Source: Bacillaceae bacterium | GTDB lineage: Bacteria; Bacillota; Bacilli; Bacillales; Alkalibacillaceae | Direction: 5' to 3' | DNA: 64,000 nucleotides | NCBI GenBank assembly: GCA_017656265.1 | Contig: JACDOD010000005.1 | Span: 110,383 to 174,382 of the forward strand | Shown here: positions 1 to 9,144 of the stretch, one piece after another | Layout of the letters: each line of letters starts with the position of its first letter | Position numbering within the stretch: position 1 is the first letter of the stretch | The notes under the pieces: model-generated | The model's database searches: none | The model's input: the letters and a program-made list of their open reading frames with translations, nothing else | Told to the model about the DNA's origin: nothing | Program-made: the position numbers and the translations under genes

Positions 1-1237
1 GATAGGACGGAAACTTGGCGAGAAAGTCACCGATAAAAATTCCTTCCTTTTGCTGCTCTAATTGTCTATTTAAAAATTCAATAAACCTTTTTCCTTCCGT
101 TGAATAGAAAAACGACGTGCTTCCTTTTTGCAATTCAAAATAATTTAAATCATCATTGCTGTACAAAATCACGCCAACTTCTTCAGCATGAAAACTCTCA
201 ACTGTCTGCTTTGAAATATATGAAATGGTATCCGAGAGACTCAAATTCATATTCAACCGCTGAGAGGTGCTGTTAATGAGCTGAAGATCCTCAACTAATT
301 TTTTAGACTGCTGATATAACCTGGCATTTTCCAGTGCATTACCTGCTGTGTTGGCCAGCAATGAAATGAATTCAATATCCTTCTCCGGAAACAACACGGA
401 TTTTGGAGTAATAATTTGCAGCACACCATAAATGCCCTGCTTTCCTTTTAATGGAGCATATAAACATGACCGTTTATCTTCAATCCTGTCCTCGATTTGA
501 ACCTCTCCTGTCAGATAGGCCTGCGTACTTGCATGATTGGAGTCTTCCATCTCATAGGAAATAATCTTAACAGGCAAACGTTCATGAATAGAATCATCCT
601 GGGATAAAAGCAAATGATATTCAAATTCAGGGTAAATTTGTTGTAAAGTAAAAATAATTTCTTTTAGTACATCATCCATGCGGATGGATGAATGAAATTT
701 TGAAGTCACACGATATAAAAGCTCGTATTTTTTTTCTTCATTCAGGATACCCAGAACCCCCCTCATTTTAATAAGTACCCGTACGGTTTCAGATGAGATA
801 TCCTGAAATGCTTCCAGTTGTTTATAAATCATTTCTTCTTGTAAAAATGTTAACAGCAGGAAGCCATAATTTTTGTTTTCGATTTGAAGCGGGAGACGAT
901 AAATCAGTGTATCAGCTTTTTTTGGATACAAAACCTGACCATAACCGAGCGGTTTTTGATCGGCCATCTGGCTGAACCACTCTCCTATGTTGTTAGGTTC
1001 AAGCTCCACATCACAGCCCTCAGATGGAGTGTTTTTCCCATAAAGCTGAATGGAATCGGTATATTCATTGATAAGGTAAATGGCACAAGAACTGGCGTTT
1101 GTAGCTTCTTTAATCGTTCTTGCCAGTTCACTTACAAAATGATTGAAATTTAAATGTGACTTTGAAACCATTAATTCATAAAATTGATGTCTGATTTCAA
1201 ACATTGTATTAGAGTTAGACACGCCTTTGTTTTTCAT
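1..1237 (-). CDS. dgcP: GAF-domain diguanylate cyclase DgcP/YtrP (partial, N-terminal 412 codons)
   Basis: The reading frame is open from the ATG at 1235-1237 to the left window edge, so the 3' end is missing. The translation begins MKNKGVSNSNTMFEIRHQFY and holds two GAF-like sensor regions (roughly residues 20-150 and 170-320; the second contains LQIITPKSVLFPEKDIEFIS), then the start of a third region. In B. subtilis the gene divergent from rpsD is ytrP/dgcP, a soluble diguanylate cyclase with GAF domains before a C-terminal GGDEF domain, and the position here matches. The catalytic GGDEF part would lie outside the window, so enzymatic function rests on synteny and family. The start codon follows a GGGTGATG stretch that can serve as a ribosome binding site; the ATG eight bases upstream is in another frame that closes quickly. 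Confidence 0.85.
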   Translation of the reverse strand, partial: MKNKGVSNSNTMFEIRHQFYELMVSKSHLNFNHFVSELARTIKEATNASSCAIYLINEYTDSIQLYGKNTPSEGCDVELEPNNIGEWFSQMADQKPLGYGQVLYPKKADTLIYRLPLQIENKNYGFLLLTFLQEEMIYKQLEAFQDISSETVRVLIKMRGVLGILNEEKKYELLYRVTSKFHSSIRMDDVLKEIIFTLQQIYPEFEYHLLLSQDDSIHERLPVKIISYEMEDSNHASTQAYLTGEVQIEDRIEDKRSCLYAPLKGKQGIYGVLQIITPKSVLFPEKDIEFISLLANTAGNALENARLYQQSKKLVEDLQLINSTSQRLNMNLSLSDTISYISKQTVESFHAEEVGVILYSNDDLNYFELQKGSTSFFYSTEGKRFIEFLNRQLEQQKEGIFIGDFLAKFPSY

Positions 1238-1381
1238 TTGTCATCACCCTGAGCTTATCTATATATAAATAAAAATAGTAAATCCTGCCTGGTACTTTTT
1301 TCATTTTACCACACTTACGCTTGAAATAAGTAAAGAAAAACGAAACATTTCTTATAAATACACTGGCTAAACAGGAACCTC

Positions 1382-1410
1382 TTGACTAAATTGATGAAAA
1401 AAATTATAAT
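1382..1410 (+). promoter_or_regulatory. Sigma-A promoter of rpsD
   Basis: TTGACT at 1382-1387 and TATAAT at 1405-1410 are separated by 17 bp. This near-consensus vegetative promoter predicts a start near 1417 and a leader of about 175 nt before rpsD. Confidence 0.85.
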
Positions 1411-1416
1411 AGCCTT

Positions 1417-1591
1417 TGTGTAAAATAAAAGGCGGCTTATGTGGACCAGCGATGGGTTCATTTTGTTCCTCTTCATAAGAGGTGTATCGTGTAACTCTCT
1501 GCTGCCGGAGCGAAGGTACATGAAAACAAAATGAACATCGTGAAAGGGACACGCTGTTTTTATTTTATGCAAATCAAATATAAAGGAGGAA
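1417..1591 (+). promoter_or_regulatory. rpsD leader, probable S4 autoregulatory element
   Basis: The leader is long for a single ribosomal protein gene. It contains a perfect 12-bp long-range pairing, GTTCATTTTGTT (1456-1467) with AACAAAATGAAC (1525-1536), enclosing a smaller stem of the CTCTTCATAAGAG type (about 1470-1482). In B. subtilis and relatives S4 represses its own translation by binding a pseudoknotted rpsD leader, so this RNA is the expected target. The ribosome binding site AAGGAGG lies just before the start codon. The structure is read by eye, not folded computationally. Confidence 0.65.
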
Positions 1592-2200
1592 ATGCCAATG
1601 GCCCGTTACAGAGGTCCAGTATGGAAGAAGTCTCGTCGTTATGGCATTTCTTTGAGCGGAACAGGAAAAGAGCTTGAAAGACGTCCTTATCCACCGGGAC
1701 AACATGGCCCGAATCAGAGAAGAAAGCTTTCTGAATACGGTCTGCAGCTTCAGGAAAAACAAAAACTGCGTTTCATGTACGGAATTAACGAACGTCAATT
1801 CCGCCGTATCTTTGAAGATGCAGGTAAGATGAGAGGGGTTCATGGTGAGAACTTCTTAATTCTCCTTGAATCTCGCCTGGACAACTTAGTTTATCGACTT
1901 GGTCTGGCCCGTACACGCCGTCAGGCACGTCAGCTTGTAAACCATGGCCACATCACTGTTGATGGAAGCCGAGTAGACATTCCATCTTATCGGGTAAAGC
2001 CAGGTCAGACAATCGGCGTTCGCGAAAAATCTCGTGATCTTGCTGTCATTAAAGAAGCTGTAGAAGTAAACAACTTTGTTCCAGAATACCTTTCTTTTGA
2101 TGAAGAAAAACTGGAAGGGACATTTAACCGCTATCCTGAACGCTCTGAATTGCCATCTGAAATCAACGAAGCGCTTGTCGTTGAATTCTACTCTCGTTAA
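1592..2200 (+). CDS. rpsD: 30S ribosomal protein S4
   Basis: This is the 16S rRNA-binding primary assembly protein S4; the length of 202 residues is normal for Bacillaceae. The N-terminal region ([19 protein letters not shown]) and the S4 RNA-binding domain (about residues 90-155, containing [12 protein letters not shown] and [14 protein letters not shown]) are canonical. AAGGAGG precedes the ATG by a normal distance. The gene is monocistronic: a strong promoter and regulatory leader upstream, a Rho-independent terminator directly downstream. It is transcribed divergently from dgcP, as in B. subtilis. In B. subtilis S4 also represses its own synthesis. Confidence 0.98.
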   Translation: MPMARYRGPVWKKSRRYGISLSGTGKELERRPYPPGQHGPNQRRKLSEYGLQLQEKQKLRFMYGINERQFRRIFEDAGKMRGVHGENFLILLESRLDNLVYRLGLARTRRQARQLVNHGHITVDGSRVDIPSYRVKPGQTIGVREKSRDLAVIKEAVEVNNFVPEYLSFDEEKLEGTFNRYPERSELPSEINEALVVEFYSR

Positions 2201-2212
2201 TAAGATTGCATG

Positions 2213-2257
2213 TAAAAACCCTGAAATCCTTGATTGTCAAGGAATTTCAGGGTTTTT
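2213..2257 (+). terminator. Bidirectional Rho-independent terminator after rpsD
   Basis: AAAAACCCTGAAATCCTTGA pairs with TCAAGGAATTTCAGGGTTTTT around a small loop; A and T runs flank both sides, so it can also end transcription of the convergent GGDEF gene at 2265-3740. Confidence 0.9.
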
Positions 2258-2264
2258 ATTTTGA

Positions 2265-3740
2265 CTAGTTCTGCTGATATACCTGAAACTGGTTTTTTCC
2301 TTTTTCTTTCGAGGCATATAAGGCATGATCTGCTTTTTTATATAATTCTACAGCATCTGCGCCATGGTCAGGGGCAAATGCAATACCGATACTTGCCGAC
2401 ACGCCCAGCCCTTTAAGGTCTTCAATTTGATTCATTTCATCCCGTATCATTTGAATTAAGCGGCTGGCAGCCTTTGCAGCTTCCCCTTTTGTCGTTTCCT
2501 CCATAATCAATATAAATTCATCCCCGCCATATCTGAATAATTGATCTTTTTTACGGGCTACTTCTTTCATAACGTTTGAAATCCTTCTTAATAAATCATC
2601 CCCCCGATCATGGCCAAGGAGATCATTGACGGATTTAAAATTATCGATATCCATCATCAGCAAAGCGGTAACACCCTGTTCGAAAGTAATGGTTGATTTA
2701 CAGTACTCATCAAAGGCTGCACGGTTTTTCGTGCCGGTTAGACTGTCGTGAAAAGCGAGATGCATTGGTGTGGCTACCCACCTGGATATCATAAATGAGA
2801 TGGCTACGGCGATACTGACAGACAATATAAATTGAAGCAAATACGTGTTTGTCAAATGATCTAATGCAGCCTGAAGCTCCACATCGTTATAGACAATTTC
2901 GATGACTTTTTCTTTAGATATTCCCGGGTCGTACTCAGAATCATGATATATATACCGATAAGTGACGGGTTCCTCTTTCCAGACCCCCTTCACTTCCATC
3001 GTGTCACCCGTCTTTAAAACTTGTTCAAAAACTTCTCTATTTTCGTGATTCAGTTCAAGAATTTTACTGGTACCTATATAAAGCCCGCCAATATTTAAAA
3101 CATTAATTTTATTAATCATGTCGTATTTATTTTCAATATCTGAGGCAACATCCACAAAACTAAATTGTTCAAAAATTTGTCCGTGCTGAAGGTCGTAGCC
3201 CAACTGGATCAGATAGTTGTGATCAGGCGTTGCCATATAACTGTATTTTTTTATCTTACCAGTAGCCTGTTCAATCTCCAGACCATCATGATAAAATTCA
3301 CCGGTTTCTCTCCGTTCATCTAATATTCTGGCCAATTTCGAACAGCATTCGTCGAAGTCCAGTCCAATATCATCTTCAAAGCTGCTATGTATAATTACAT
3401 TTTCATCATTTATGATATAAATATCTATCCCATCAAAATCTTCTTTCAATTTTGCAAAATCCCATTCATCAAAATCTGGATTTTCTTCATACTTAGACAT
3501 GAGGTCAAAGGTATACTCTTGCATATTTGCTGCCGTTTCCTGATCAAAAAAATAATAAGCCTTTTCAGTAATTCCAAGTGAATATTCAATTATATCCTGG
3601 ATCTGTCTTAATTGGGATTCATTATGCTTGACCGTCTGGTTAATCACCCTGTTGTAATCAACGAGTGCAAGTATCCCTACAACCAAAACAGAAAAGGTGA
3701 TCATAATGAGAAACAGTTTAAATCTAAATTTTTTATTCAC
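2265..3740 (-). CDS. Membrane-bound diguanylate cyclase (GGDEF) with extracytoplasmic sensor
   Basis: The 491-residue protein should make the second messenger c-di-GMP from two GTP. Transmembrane segments lie near residues 7-27 and 300-322 and bracket a sensor region of about 270 residues outside the membrane (ligand unknown). The GGDEF domain follows (about 330-490) with DSLTGTKNRAAF at its start, the signature RYGGDEF, and an RKKD motif at the position of the inhibitory I-site, so both catalysis and product inhibition look intact. The start is GTG at 3738-3740 behind AGAGGTG. It sits between rpsD and tyrS, where B. subtilis has no such gene, and converges on rpsD. An 8-bp inverted repeat at 3822-3840 lies about 80 bp upstream. 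Confidence 0.9.
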   Translation of the reverse strand: MNKKFRFKLFLIMITFSVLVVGILALVDYNRVINQTVKHNESQLRQIQDIIEYSLGITEKAYYFFDQETAANMQEYTFDLMSKYEENPDFDEWDFAKLKEDFDGIDIYIINDENVIIHSSFEDDIGLDFDECCSKLARILDERRETGEFYHDGLEIEQATGKIKKYSYMATPDHNYLIQLGYDLQHGQIFEQFSFVDVASDIENKYDMINKINVLNIGGLYIGTSKILELNHENREVFEQVLKTGDTMEVKGVWKEEPVTYRYIYHDSEYDPGISKEKVIEIVYNDVELQAALDHLTNTYLLQFILSVSIAVAISFMISRWVATPMHLAFHDSLTGTKNRAAFDEYCKSTITFEQGVTALLMMDIDNFKSVNDLLGHDRGDDLLRRISNVMKEVARKKDQLFRYGGDEFILIMEETTKGEAAKAASRLIQMIRDEMNQIEDLKGLGVSASIGIAFAPDHGADAVELYKKADHALYASKEKGKNQFQVYQQN

Positions 3741-3821
3741 ATTTTCACCTCTAGTAATAACCGCCGTTAGATTAGAAAAATAGTTTACAAGATTATCATA
3801 GCGAAAATGGTAGAAAAAGTA

Positions 3822-3840
3822 ACTATTTTTGTAAAATAGT
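3822..3840. repeat. Short palindrome upstream of the GGDEF gene
   Basis: ACTATTTT-TGT-AAAATAGT is a perfect 8-bp inverted repeat with a 3-base centre. The position, 82 bp upstream of the GTG start, would suit an operator, but no regulator is known for it. Confidence 0.35.
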
Positions 3841-3919
3841 AATAGAAATGGATTATGAAATAAGAAAACCCTTAGGCTGTTCTTACGAAAAACACATGTG
3901 CCCTGTTTAGCTTGGAGTT

Positions 3920-3963
3920 AAAAAAAGGATAGGTGGGCTAAAAAAGCTAGCCCGCCTACCCTT
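3920..3963 (-). terminator. Rho-independent terminator of tyrS
   Basis: On the minus strand GGGTAGGCGGGCTA pairs with TAGCCCACCTATCC (one G-U/A variation) and is followed by a run of T, directly after the tyrS stop codon. Confidence 0.85.
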
Positions 3964-3970
3964 AAAACCT

Positions 3971-5239
3971 TTATTCAAAACGAATCAGGAAGTATTTTTT
4001 CTTGCCCCTACGAATAATGGTAAACTTGCCGTCAATTTTGTCTTCTTCTCCTACTGTATATTGCAGATCCTGCTGACGTTCTCCATTGATGTAGATGGCT
4101 CCATTTTGAATATCTTCCCGCGCCTGGCGTTTTGATGAAGAAATTTTCGCTTCCACTAATAGATCAATTAATCCTTTTTCCTTCTCCATAAAAGTATGGG
4201 AAGGAACATCTTTAAATCCCTGTTCGATCTCTTCGCCATTCAAGGATTTAATGTCTCCGCTGAAAAGGGCTGCGGAAATTTTTTGAGCCTGTCTCAGTGC
4301 CTTTTCACCGTGGACCATTCGGGTCACTTCTTCTGCAAGACGCTTTTGAGCCACACGTTTCTCCGGCTGTGTTGCCACTTCGTTTTCCAGTTTTTTAATT
4401 TCCTCATGATCCAGGAATGTAAAGTATTTAATAAACTTAATGACATCCCGGTCATCGGCATTAATCCAGAACTGGTAAAACTCGTAAGGTGTTGTTTTTT
4501 CTGGATCAAGCCAGATGGCACCCCCGGCTGTTTTCCCAAACTTGGTTCCATCTGCTTTTGTGATTAGCGGTACGGTTAATCCGAACGCTTTGGCCTGCTC
4601 CCCTTCTTCAGACGTCCTTCGAATGAGTTCAAGACCTGCTGTGATATTTCCCCACTGGTCACTTCCCCCAACCTGTAATGTACAGTTTTTCTCTTTGTAC
4701 AGTTTCATAAAGTCCAGAGACTGAAGAATCATGTAACTGAATTCCGTGTATGAAATTCCGCCTTCGATCCGGGATTCTACGGACTCTTTAGCCAGCATGT
4801 AATTGACACTGAAATGCTTGCCGATATCCCTTAAAAATTCGATCGTAGTCATATCAGACAGCCAGTCATAGTTATTGGCAATCATCGCCCCAGTTTTTTC
4901 GTCATCAAAATCAAGCAGCTTTTCCAGCTGGGATTTAATTTTGCTGCTCCACTCTTCCACCACATGTGCTTCATTCAACTGGCGCTCTGAACTGCGGCCG
5001 CTCGGATCTCCAATTAATCCTGTACCCCCGCCCACAAGAGCAATGGGACGGTGACCTGCTTTTTGAAACCTCTTCAAAAGCATGATCGGAAGCAAATTTC
5101 CTACATGAAGACTGTCGGCAGTCGGGTCAAATCCGCAGTATAATGTCACGGTTTCTTGTTCAAGGTGTTCCTTTAACCCTTCTTCATCTGTAATTTGATT
5201 CACCAATCCTCGTTCTGTTAAATCCTGTAATAAATCCAT
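3971..5239 (-). CDS. tyrS: Tyrosyl-tRNA synthetase
   Basis: A class I aminoacyl-tRNA synthetase that charges tRNA-Tyr. At 422 residues it has normal bacterial length. The HIGH-type signature is HVGN (in DSLHVGNLLP, about residue 43), the KMSKS-type loop is KFGKT (about 230), and the C-terminal 70 residues form an S4 RNA-binding domain (SSKRQAREDIQNGAIYING). A GAGGAGGG ribosome binding site precedes the ATG. Expression is controlled by the T-box leader upstream, and a terminator follows. Neighbours rpsD and, further on, acuABC are as in B. subtilis; only the intervening genes differ. Confidence 0.97.
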   Translation of the reverse strand: MDLLQDLTERGLVNQITDEEGLKEHLEQETVTLYCGFDPTADSLHVGNLLPIMLLKRFQKAGHRPIALVGGGTGLIGDPSGRSSERQLNEAHVVEEWSSKIKSQLEKLLDFDDEKTGAMIANNYDWLSDMTTIEFLRDIGKHFSVNYMLAKESVESRIEGGISYTEFSYMILQSLDFMKLYKEKNCTLQVGGSDQWGNITAGLELIRRTSEEGEQAKAFGLTVPLITKADGTKFGKTAGGAIWLDPEKTTPYEFYQFWINADDRDVIKFIKYFTFLDHEEIKKLENEVATQPEKRVAQKRLAEEVTRMVHGEKALRQAQKISAALFSGDIKSLNGEEIEQGFKDVPSHTFMEKEKGLIDLLVEAKISSSKRQAREDIQNGAIYINGERQQDLQYTVGEEDKIDGKFTIIRRGKKKYFLIRFE

Positions 5240-5339
5240 AATGTCCCTCCTCTTTCATCATTGATCTAATTCATCACGGTTGTTTTTTCTATACAGCGGG
5301 ATACTATAATTGCCTGTCTTATTATTAAAAAAGCCAACA

Positions 5340-5580
5340 AAAAACTCGCCCCTATATATAAGGGGCGAGAATGTATACTTCCCGCGGTACCACCCTTGTT
5401 GCAGAAAACTGCCGCTTCATTGGATAACGGATTCATCCGTCTTCTGCTATTTGCAGAAGCTGCTCCAAGACGTAATTCGCAATCTGCTGTGTGCTGACTT
5501 GCACCAGCCGTCAGCTCTCTTTGGACAGGGAACAGACTGCTACTTCATCTTTTCTTCGCATTCTCCTATAATACGTTGTT
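5340..5580 (-). promoter_or_regulatory. T-box riboswitch of tyrS (tyrosine specifier)
   Basis: On the minus strand the conserved T-box AGGGTGGTACCGCGGG (complement of 5380-5396) precedes a terminator stem CTCGCCCCT/AGGGGCGAG followed by T (complement of 5341-5367). Upstream are the AGTA motif, the AGAGAG segment, the GCTGGTGCAAG segment and a GAATTAC specifier region; the TAC at 5472-5474 is a tyrosine codon, agreeing with the downstream gene. Uncharged tRNA-Tyr would bind, favour the antiterminator and allow tyrS transcription. The element ends about 100 nt before the tyrS start. Confidence 0.93.
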
Positions 5581-5655
5581 ATACATAAATACCATAATTT
5601 CATAAAAAAAGCAACAAGATAAGTATGTAGATTCATGTCCAGCAAAATGGGAATG

Positions 5656-5664
5656 TGCTATAAT
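5656..5664 (+). promoter_or_regulatory. Extended -10 promoter of the penicillin-binding protein gene
   Basis: TGCTATAAT forms an extended -10 element; no good -35 box lies 17 bp upstream. The start would be near 5671, leaving a leader of about 25 nt with an AGGAGG site. Confidence 0.6.
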
Positions 5665-5695
5665 ATAGTGTGGAATTTTAGGAGGTATTTACAAA

Positions 5696-8600
5696 ATGGC
5701 TAACAAACATTCAGATAAACAGAATAAATGGCTTGAGATCTGGCATAAAGGTAAGTTACAAAAGTTTTTCCGTGTTTCATATGATGTATTCTGGAACGTG
5801 TTATTATTTTTTATTATTCTCGGACTTATAGGTTTCTTTTTTGTCGGTGGTGTTGGAGCCGGTTATTTTGCTTCTCTTGTTAAGGATGAGCCAATCCGGA
5901 GCAAGGCTGAAATGGAAAAGCGTATTTACAATTATGAAGAAACAACCCTTGTTTACTTTGATAACAATCAATATCTTGGGAAATTAAGTTCGGATTTATA
6001 CCGAGAAGAAATAAATATTGATGATGTTTCAGAGCACGTCATCAGTGCGCTGATCGCTACAGAAGATGAATATTTCTTTGAACACCCTGGAGTCGTGCCA
6101 AAGGCAATTCTGAGGGCATTGTTCCAGGAAGTATCCAACTCTTCCATTAAGACGGGGGGAAGTACTCTAACCCAGCAGCTGATCAAAAACCAGATTTTGA
6201 CAAACGAGGTTTCCTTTGAGCGCAAAGCTAAAGAGATTCTTCTTGCTTTGCGTCTTGAACAATTTTTTGATAAGGAAAAGATTTTGGAAGCCTATCTGAA
6301 TGTTGTTCCATTTGGAAGAGACTCTTCAGGCCGAAATATTGCCGGTATTCAAACAGCGGCACAGGGAATATTTGGTGTTGATGCAGCAGATCTAAATTTG
6401 CCTCAGGCCGCATATATCGCCGGATTGCCTCAGAGCCCGTTCTACTATACTCCATTTAAAAACGGCGGTGAATTAAAAAGCGAAGAAGGTCTGGAACCTG
6501 GACTGGAACGAATGAAAGTGGTTCTGGAGCGCATGTATGAAACAGGTGTCATAACGAAACAGGAGTATGAAGAAGCACTTGAGTATGATATTGTCAGTGA
6601 CTTCGCTGAATGGCAGCCGCTACCAATTCAGCAATACCCATTCTTAACATTTGAAATTGAAAAGCGGGCCCGTGACATACTGACAGTCATACTTGCTGAA
6701 CAGGATGGCTACACAAAAGAAGACCTGGAAAACAATGAACAGCTGCGGGAACAGTATAAAATTATTGCTGACCGTGATTTGCGCCAAAATGGCTATAAGA
6801 TTCATACCACCATTGACAAAGAGATCTATGATAAGTTTCAGGAAATCGCAAAAGAGTATGATCGGTTCGCACCTACTCATACCATTGTTGTAACAGATCC
6901 TGAAACAGGAGAACGTCAAACGAAGGAATTGCCTGTTCAGGTTGGCTCCATCCTGATTGAAAATAAAACAGGAAGAATTATTGCATTTGTAGGCGGTAGA
7001 GACTTTAGTATAAGCGAATTAAATCACGCAACCGATACATTAAGACCAAATGGAAGTACAATGAAGCCTCTTTTGGATTATGCACCGGCTTTTGAAAAAG
7101 GAATTATTCAGCCTGGTTCTCCAATTCCAGATGTGGAATTTACCTATGGAGGCTCAGCAGAACCCTGGTCTCCCGCCAACTATACAGGACGGGAACACGG
7201 GCTGACCAGTGCCCGCTTAGCACTGGCAAGGTCTTACAACATTCCTGCTGCCCGGACTTATTTAAAAATGCTGAATGAACGTCCTGCAGAATATTTAAAA
7301 GAAATGGGCTTTACTTCTTTAACTGAAGGCGATATGTATAATGCCTCCATGTCCATCGGTGGACTTACTAATGGGGTAACCGTTGAAGAAAATGTCAACG
7401 CGTATGTTACATTTGCTAATTATGGTAAATTTGTGGACGCATACATGATTGAACGGATTGAAACTAAAGACGGAGAATTGATTTATGAGCACGAATCTGA
7501 GCCTGTTGAAGTATTTTCTCCGCAAACCGCTTATTTAACGCTGGACATGATGCGTGATGTGCTGAAATATGGTACGGCTACTTATACTAATTATGTGTTA
7601 AATCATAAAAATGTCGATTGGGCAGGGAAAACTGGTACGACCCAGAACTGGCAGGATACCTGGTTTGTTGCAACGAATCCAAACGTCACTATTGGAAGCT
7701 GGATGGGCTATGATACGTATGATGCGAATGGTGATGGGAGCGCTGATCCAGAAATTATTAATTTAAAATGCAGTTCCTGTGATCTCGGTTACAGTAACCG
7801 GAATGTAAGGTTCTGGTCCATGCTGGTTAATGCTGCCTCAGAAATCCGTCCGGAATTAATGATCCCTCAGGAGAGATTCAAAAATCCTGGAGGAATCGTT
7901 CGTACCAGTATTTGTGAAGTTTCTGGGCTGCTGCCTGGTGAAGCCTGTCAGGAGCTTGGATTGGTTAAGTCTGAAGTCTTTAATGCTAAATATGTTCCGA
8001 AAAAAGAGGATTATAGTTTGATTAAAGGAAATTATGTCACCATTGATGAAAAGGTATATGCTTCCGGTGAAAACACCCCTGAGGAGTTTACTCAGGAAGG
8101 TTATTTCCTCAATCCTAAATTTTTAAAGGATATGGAATGGGACAAAATTGAAGACTTAAATAAATTAATTCCTGACCGTGAAGGATGGGAGCAAATAAAA
8201 GTTCCTGAAGTTGAGGAGCTGGAAAATGATGAAAAAGCACCTTCTTCACCAAAAAATGTTGCAGTTGAAAATGAACAATTAATCTGGGAAAAACCGAAAG
8301 AGAAAGATGTTATCGGATATCGCATTTATCAGACGGACCAGGAAGATCAACCCGGAGAGCTGATTGGCAGCACAACTGAACTTGAGTTTATGATTCCGGC
8401 CCAGGATAAAGCGTATTATGTAACAGCTGTCGATTATTTTGGCCAGGAGTCTGATCCGTCAGCAACTGTTATTTACGGTGAATTGCCTGACAACAGTCAA
8501 TGTGAGGAAGAAAATGATTTTGGCTTCCCGTTTAATGATACTGATGAGGAAGACTGCACCGATGATGGAACAGATACTCCTCCAGACGATGATCATACCG

Positions 8601-8851
8601 GTAATGACAGAGATCCTCAAACACCGGGAGATGGCCATTCAGATGACGGGAATACAGATGACGGAAATACAAATGACGGAAATACAGGTGGAGGCAGTAC
8701 CCCTCCTACCGATCATGAAGATCAGCCTGGTTCAGATACAGGTGATAACCCGAATCCGGATGAGGACAATAATCAGGAACAGCCTGATACCGGACAAAAT
8801 GAAGATGGTGAAGGGGAAGACGGTATTCCTGATATCCTGGATAGATTATAA
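5696..8851 (+). CDS. Class A penicillin-binding protein (PBP1A-type transglycosylase/transpeptidase) with FN3 domain and acidic tail
   Basis: A bifunctional cell-wall synthase of 1051 residues. A cytoplasmic start and one membrane segment (about 32-58) are followed by a GT51 glycosyltransferase domain (ATEDEYFFEHPG near 121, GGSTLTQQLIKN near 153) and a transpeptidase domain with the three active-site motifs STMK (about 454), SYN (about 513) and KTGTT (about 645). A fibronectin type III domain lies near 849-930. The last 110 residues are low-complexity Asp/Gly/Thr/Asn, including tandem DDGNT units encoded by 15-bp repeats near 8641-8690. The AGGAGG site sits 9 bases before the ATG. In B. subtilis acsA occupies this place between tyrS and acuA. 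A long hairpin ends the transcript. Confidence 0.95.
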   Translation: MANKHSDKQNKWLEIWHKGKLQKFFRVSYDVFWNVLLFFIILGLIGFFFVGGVGAGYFASLVKDEPIRSKAEMEKRIYNYEETTLVYFDNNQYLGKLSSDLYREEINIDDVSEHVISALIATEDEYFFEHPGVVPKAILRALFQEVSNSSIKTGGSTLTQQLIKNQILTNEVSFERKAKEILLALRLEQFFDKEKILEAYLNVVPFGRDSSGRNIAGIQTAAQGIFGVDAADLNLPQAAYIAGLPQSPFYYTPFKNGGELKSEEGLEPGLERMKVVLERMYETGVITKQEYEEALEYDIVSDFAEWQPLPIQQYPFLTFEIEKRARDILTVILAEQDGYTKEDLENNEQLREQYKIIADRDLRQNGYKIHTTIDKEIYDKFQEIAKEYDRFAPTHTIVVTDPETGERQTKELPVQVGSILIENKTGRIIAFVGGRDFSISELNHATDTLRPNGSTMKPLLDYAPAFEKGIIQPGSPIPDVEFTYGGSAEPWSPANYTGREHGLTSARLALARSYNIPAARTYLKMLNERPAEYLKEMGFTSLTEGDMYNASMSIGGLTNGVTVEENVNAYVTFANYGKFVDAYMIERIETKDGELIYEHESEPVEVFSPQTAYLTLDMMRDVLKYGTATYTNYVLNHKNVDWAGKTGTTQNWQDTWFVATNPNVTIGSWMGYDTYDANGDGSADPEIINLKCSSCDLGYSNRNVRFWSMLVNAASEIRPELMIPQERFKNPGGIVRTSICEVSGLLPGEACQELGLVKSEVFNAKYVPKKEDYSLIKGNYVTIDEKVYASGENTPEEFTQEGYFLNPKFLKDMEWDKIEDLNKLIPDREGWEQIKVPEVEELENDEKAPSSPKNVAVENEQLIWEKPKEKDVIGYRIYQTDQEDQPGELIGSTTELEFMIPAQDKAYYVTAVDYFGQESDPSATVIYGELPDNSQCEEENDFGFPFNDTDEEDCTDDGTDTPPDDDHTGNDRDPQTPGDGHSDDGNTDDGNTNDGNTGGGSTPPTDHEDQPGSDTGDNPNPDEDNNQEQPDTGQNEDGEGEDGIPDILDRL

Positions 8852-8881
8852 TTCATTTCTGTTTTAATATATTCCTATAAG

Positions 8882-9000
8882 AAGTCAAGAAATGCCCGGC
8901 GTTTTTTCGATAGTCGGTCCAGAAGTTACCGTTATTTCACTGGCACGAGTTTCTGACGCGAAAAATCCGCTGGGTCATGGTCTTGACTTTTTTCTTTTTT
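8882..9000 (+). terminator. Long imperfect hairpin ending in a T run
   Basis: AAGTCAAGA (8882-8890) pairs with TCTTGACTT (8981-8989), and the inner arms GGCGTTTTTTCG and CGCGAAAAATCCGC also pair, making an arm of about 30 bp around a structured 45-nt centre. TTTTTTCTTTTTT follows. It probably terminates the PBP transcript but is much longer than an ordinary terminator. Confidence 0.6.
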
Positions 9001-9144
9001 CGTGTGATTTATAATTATTACAATTACTTTTCATTTAGAGATCTAACAAAATTTTCATTTTTATTTCTTCTCATCCGTTTTAAAAAAAAATCTTTCTTGT
9101 ATAATTGGTATTAAATGATGTCTTCATATACAGGTGGTGCAGGA

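Noticed and set aside
8439..8867. A 142-codon frame in the 3' end of the PBP gene
   Set aside because: A shadow of the repetitive acidic tail; Met/Ile/Gln-rich low complexity.
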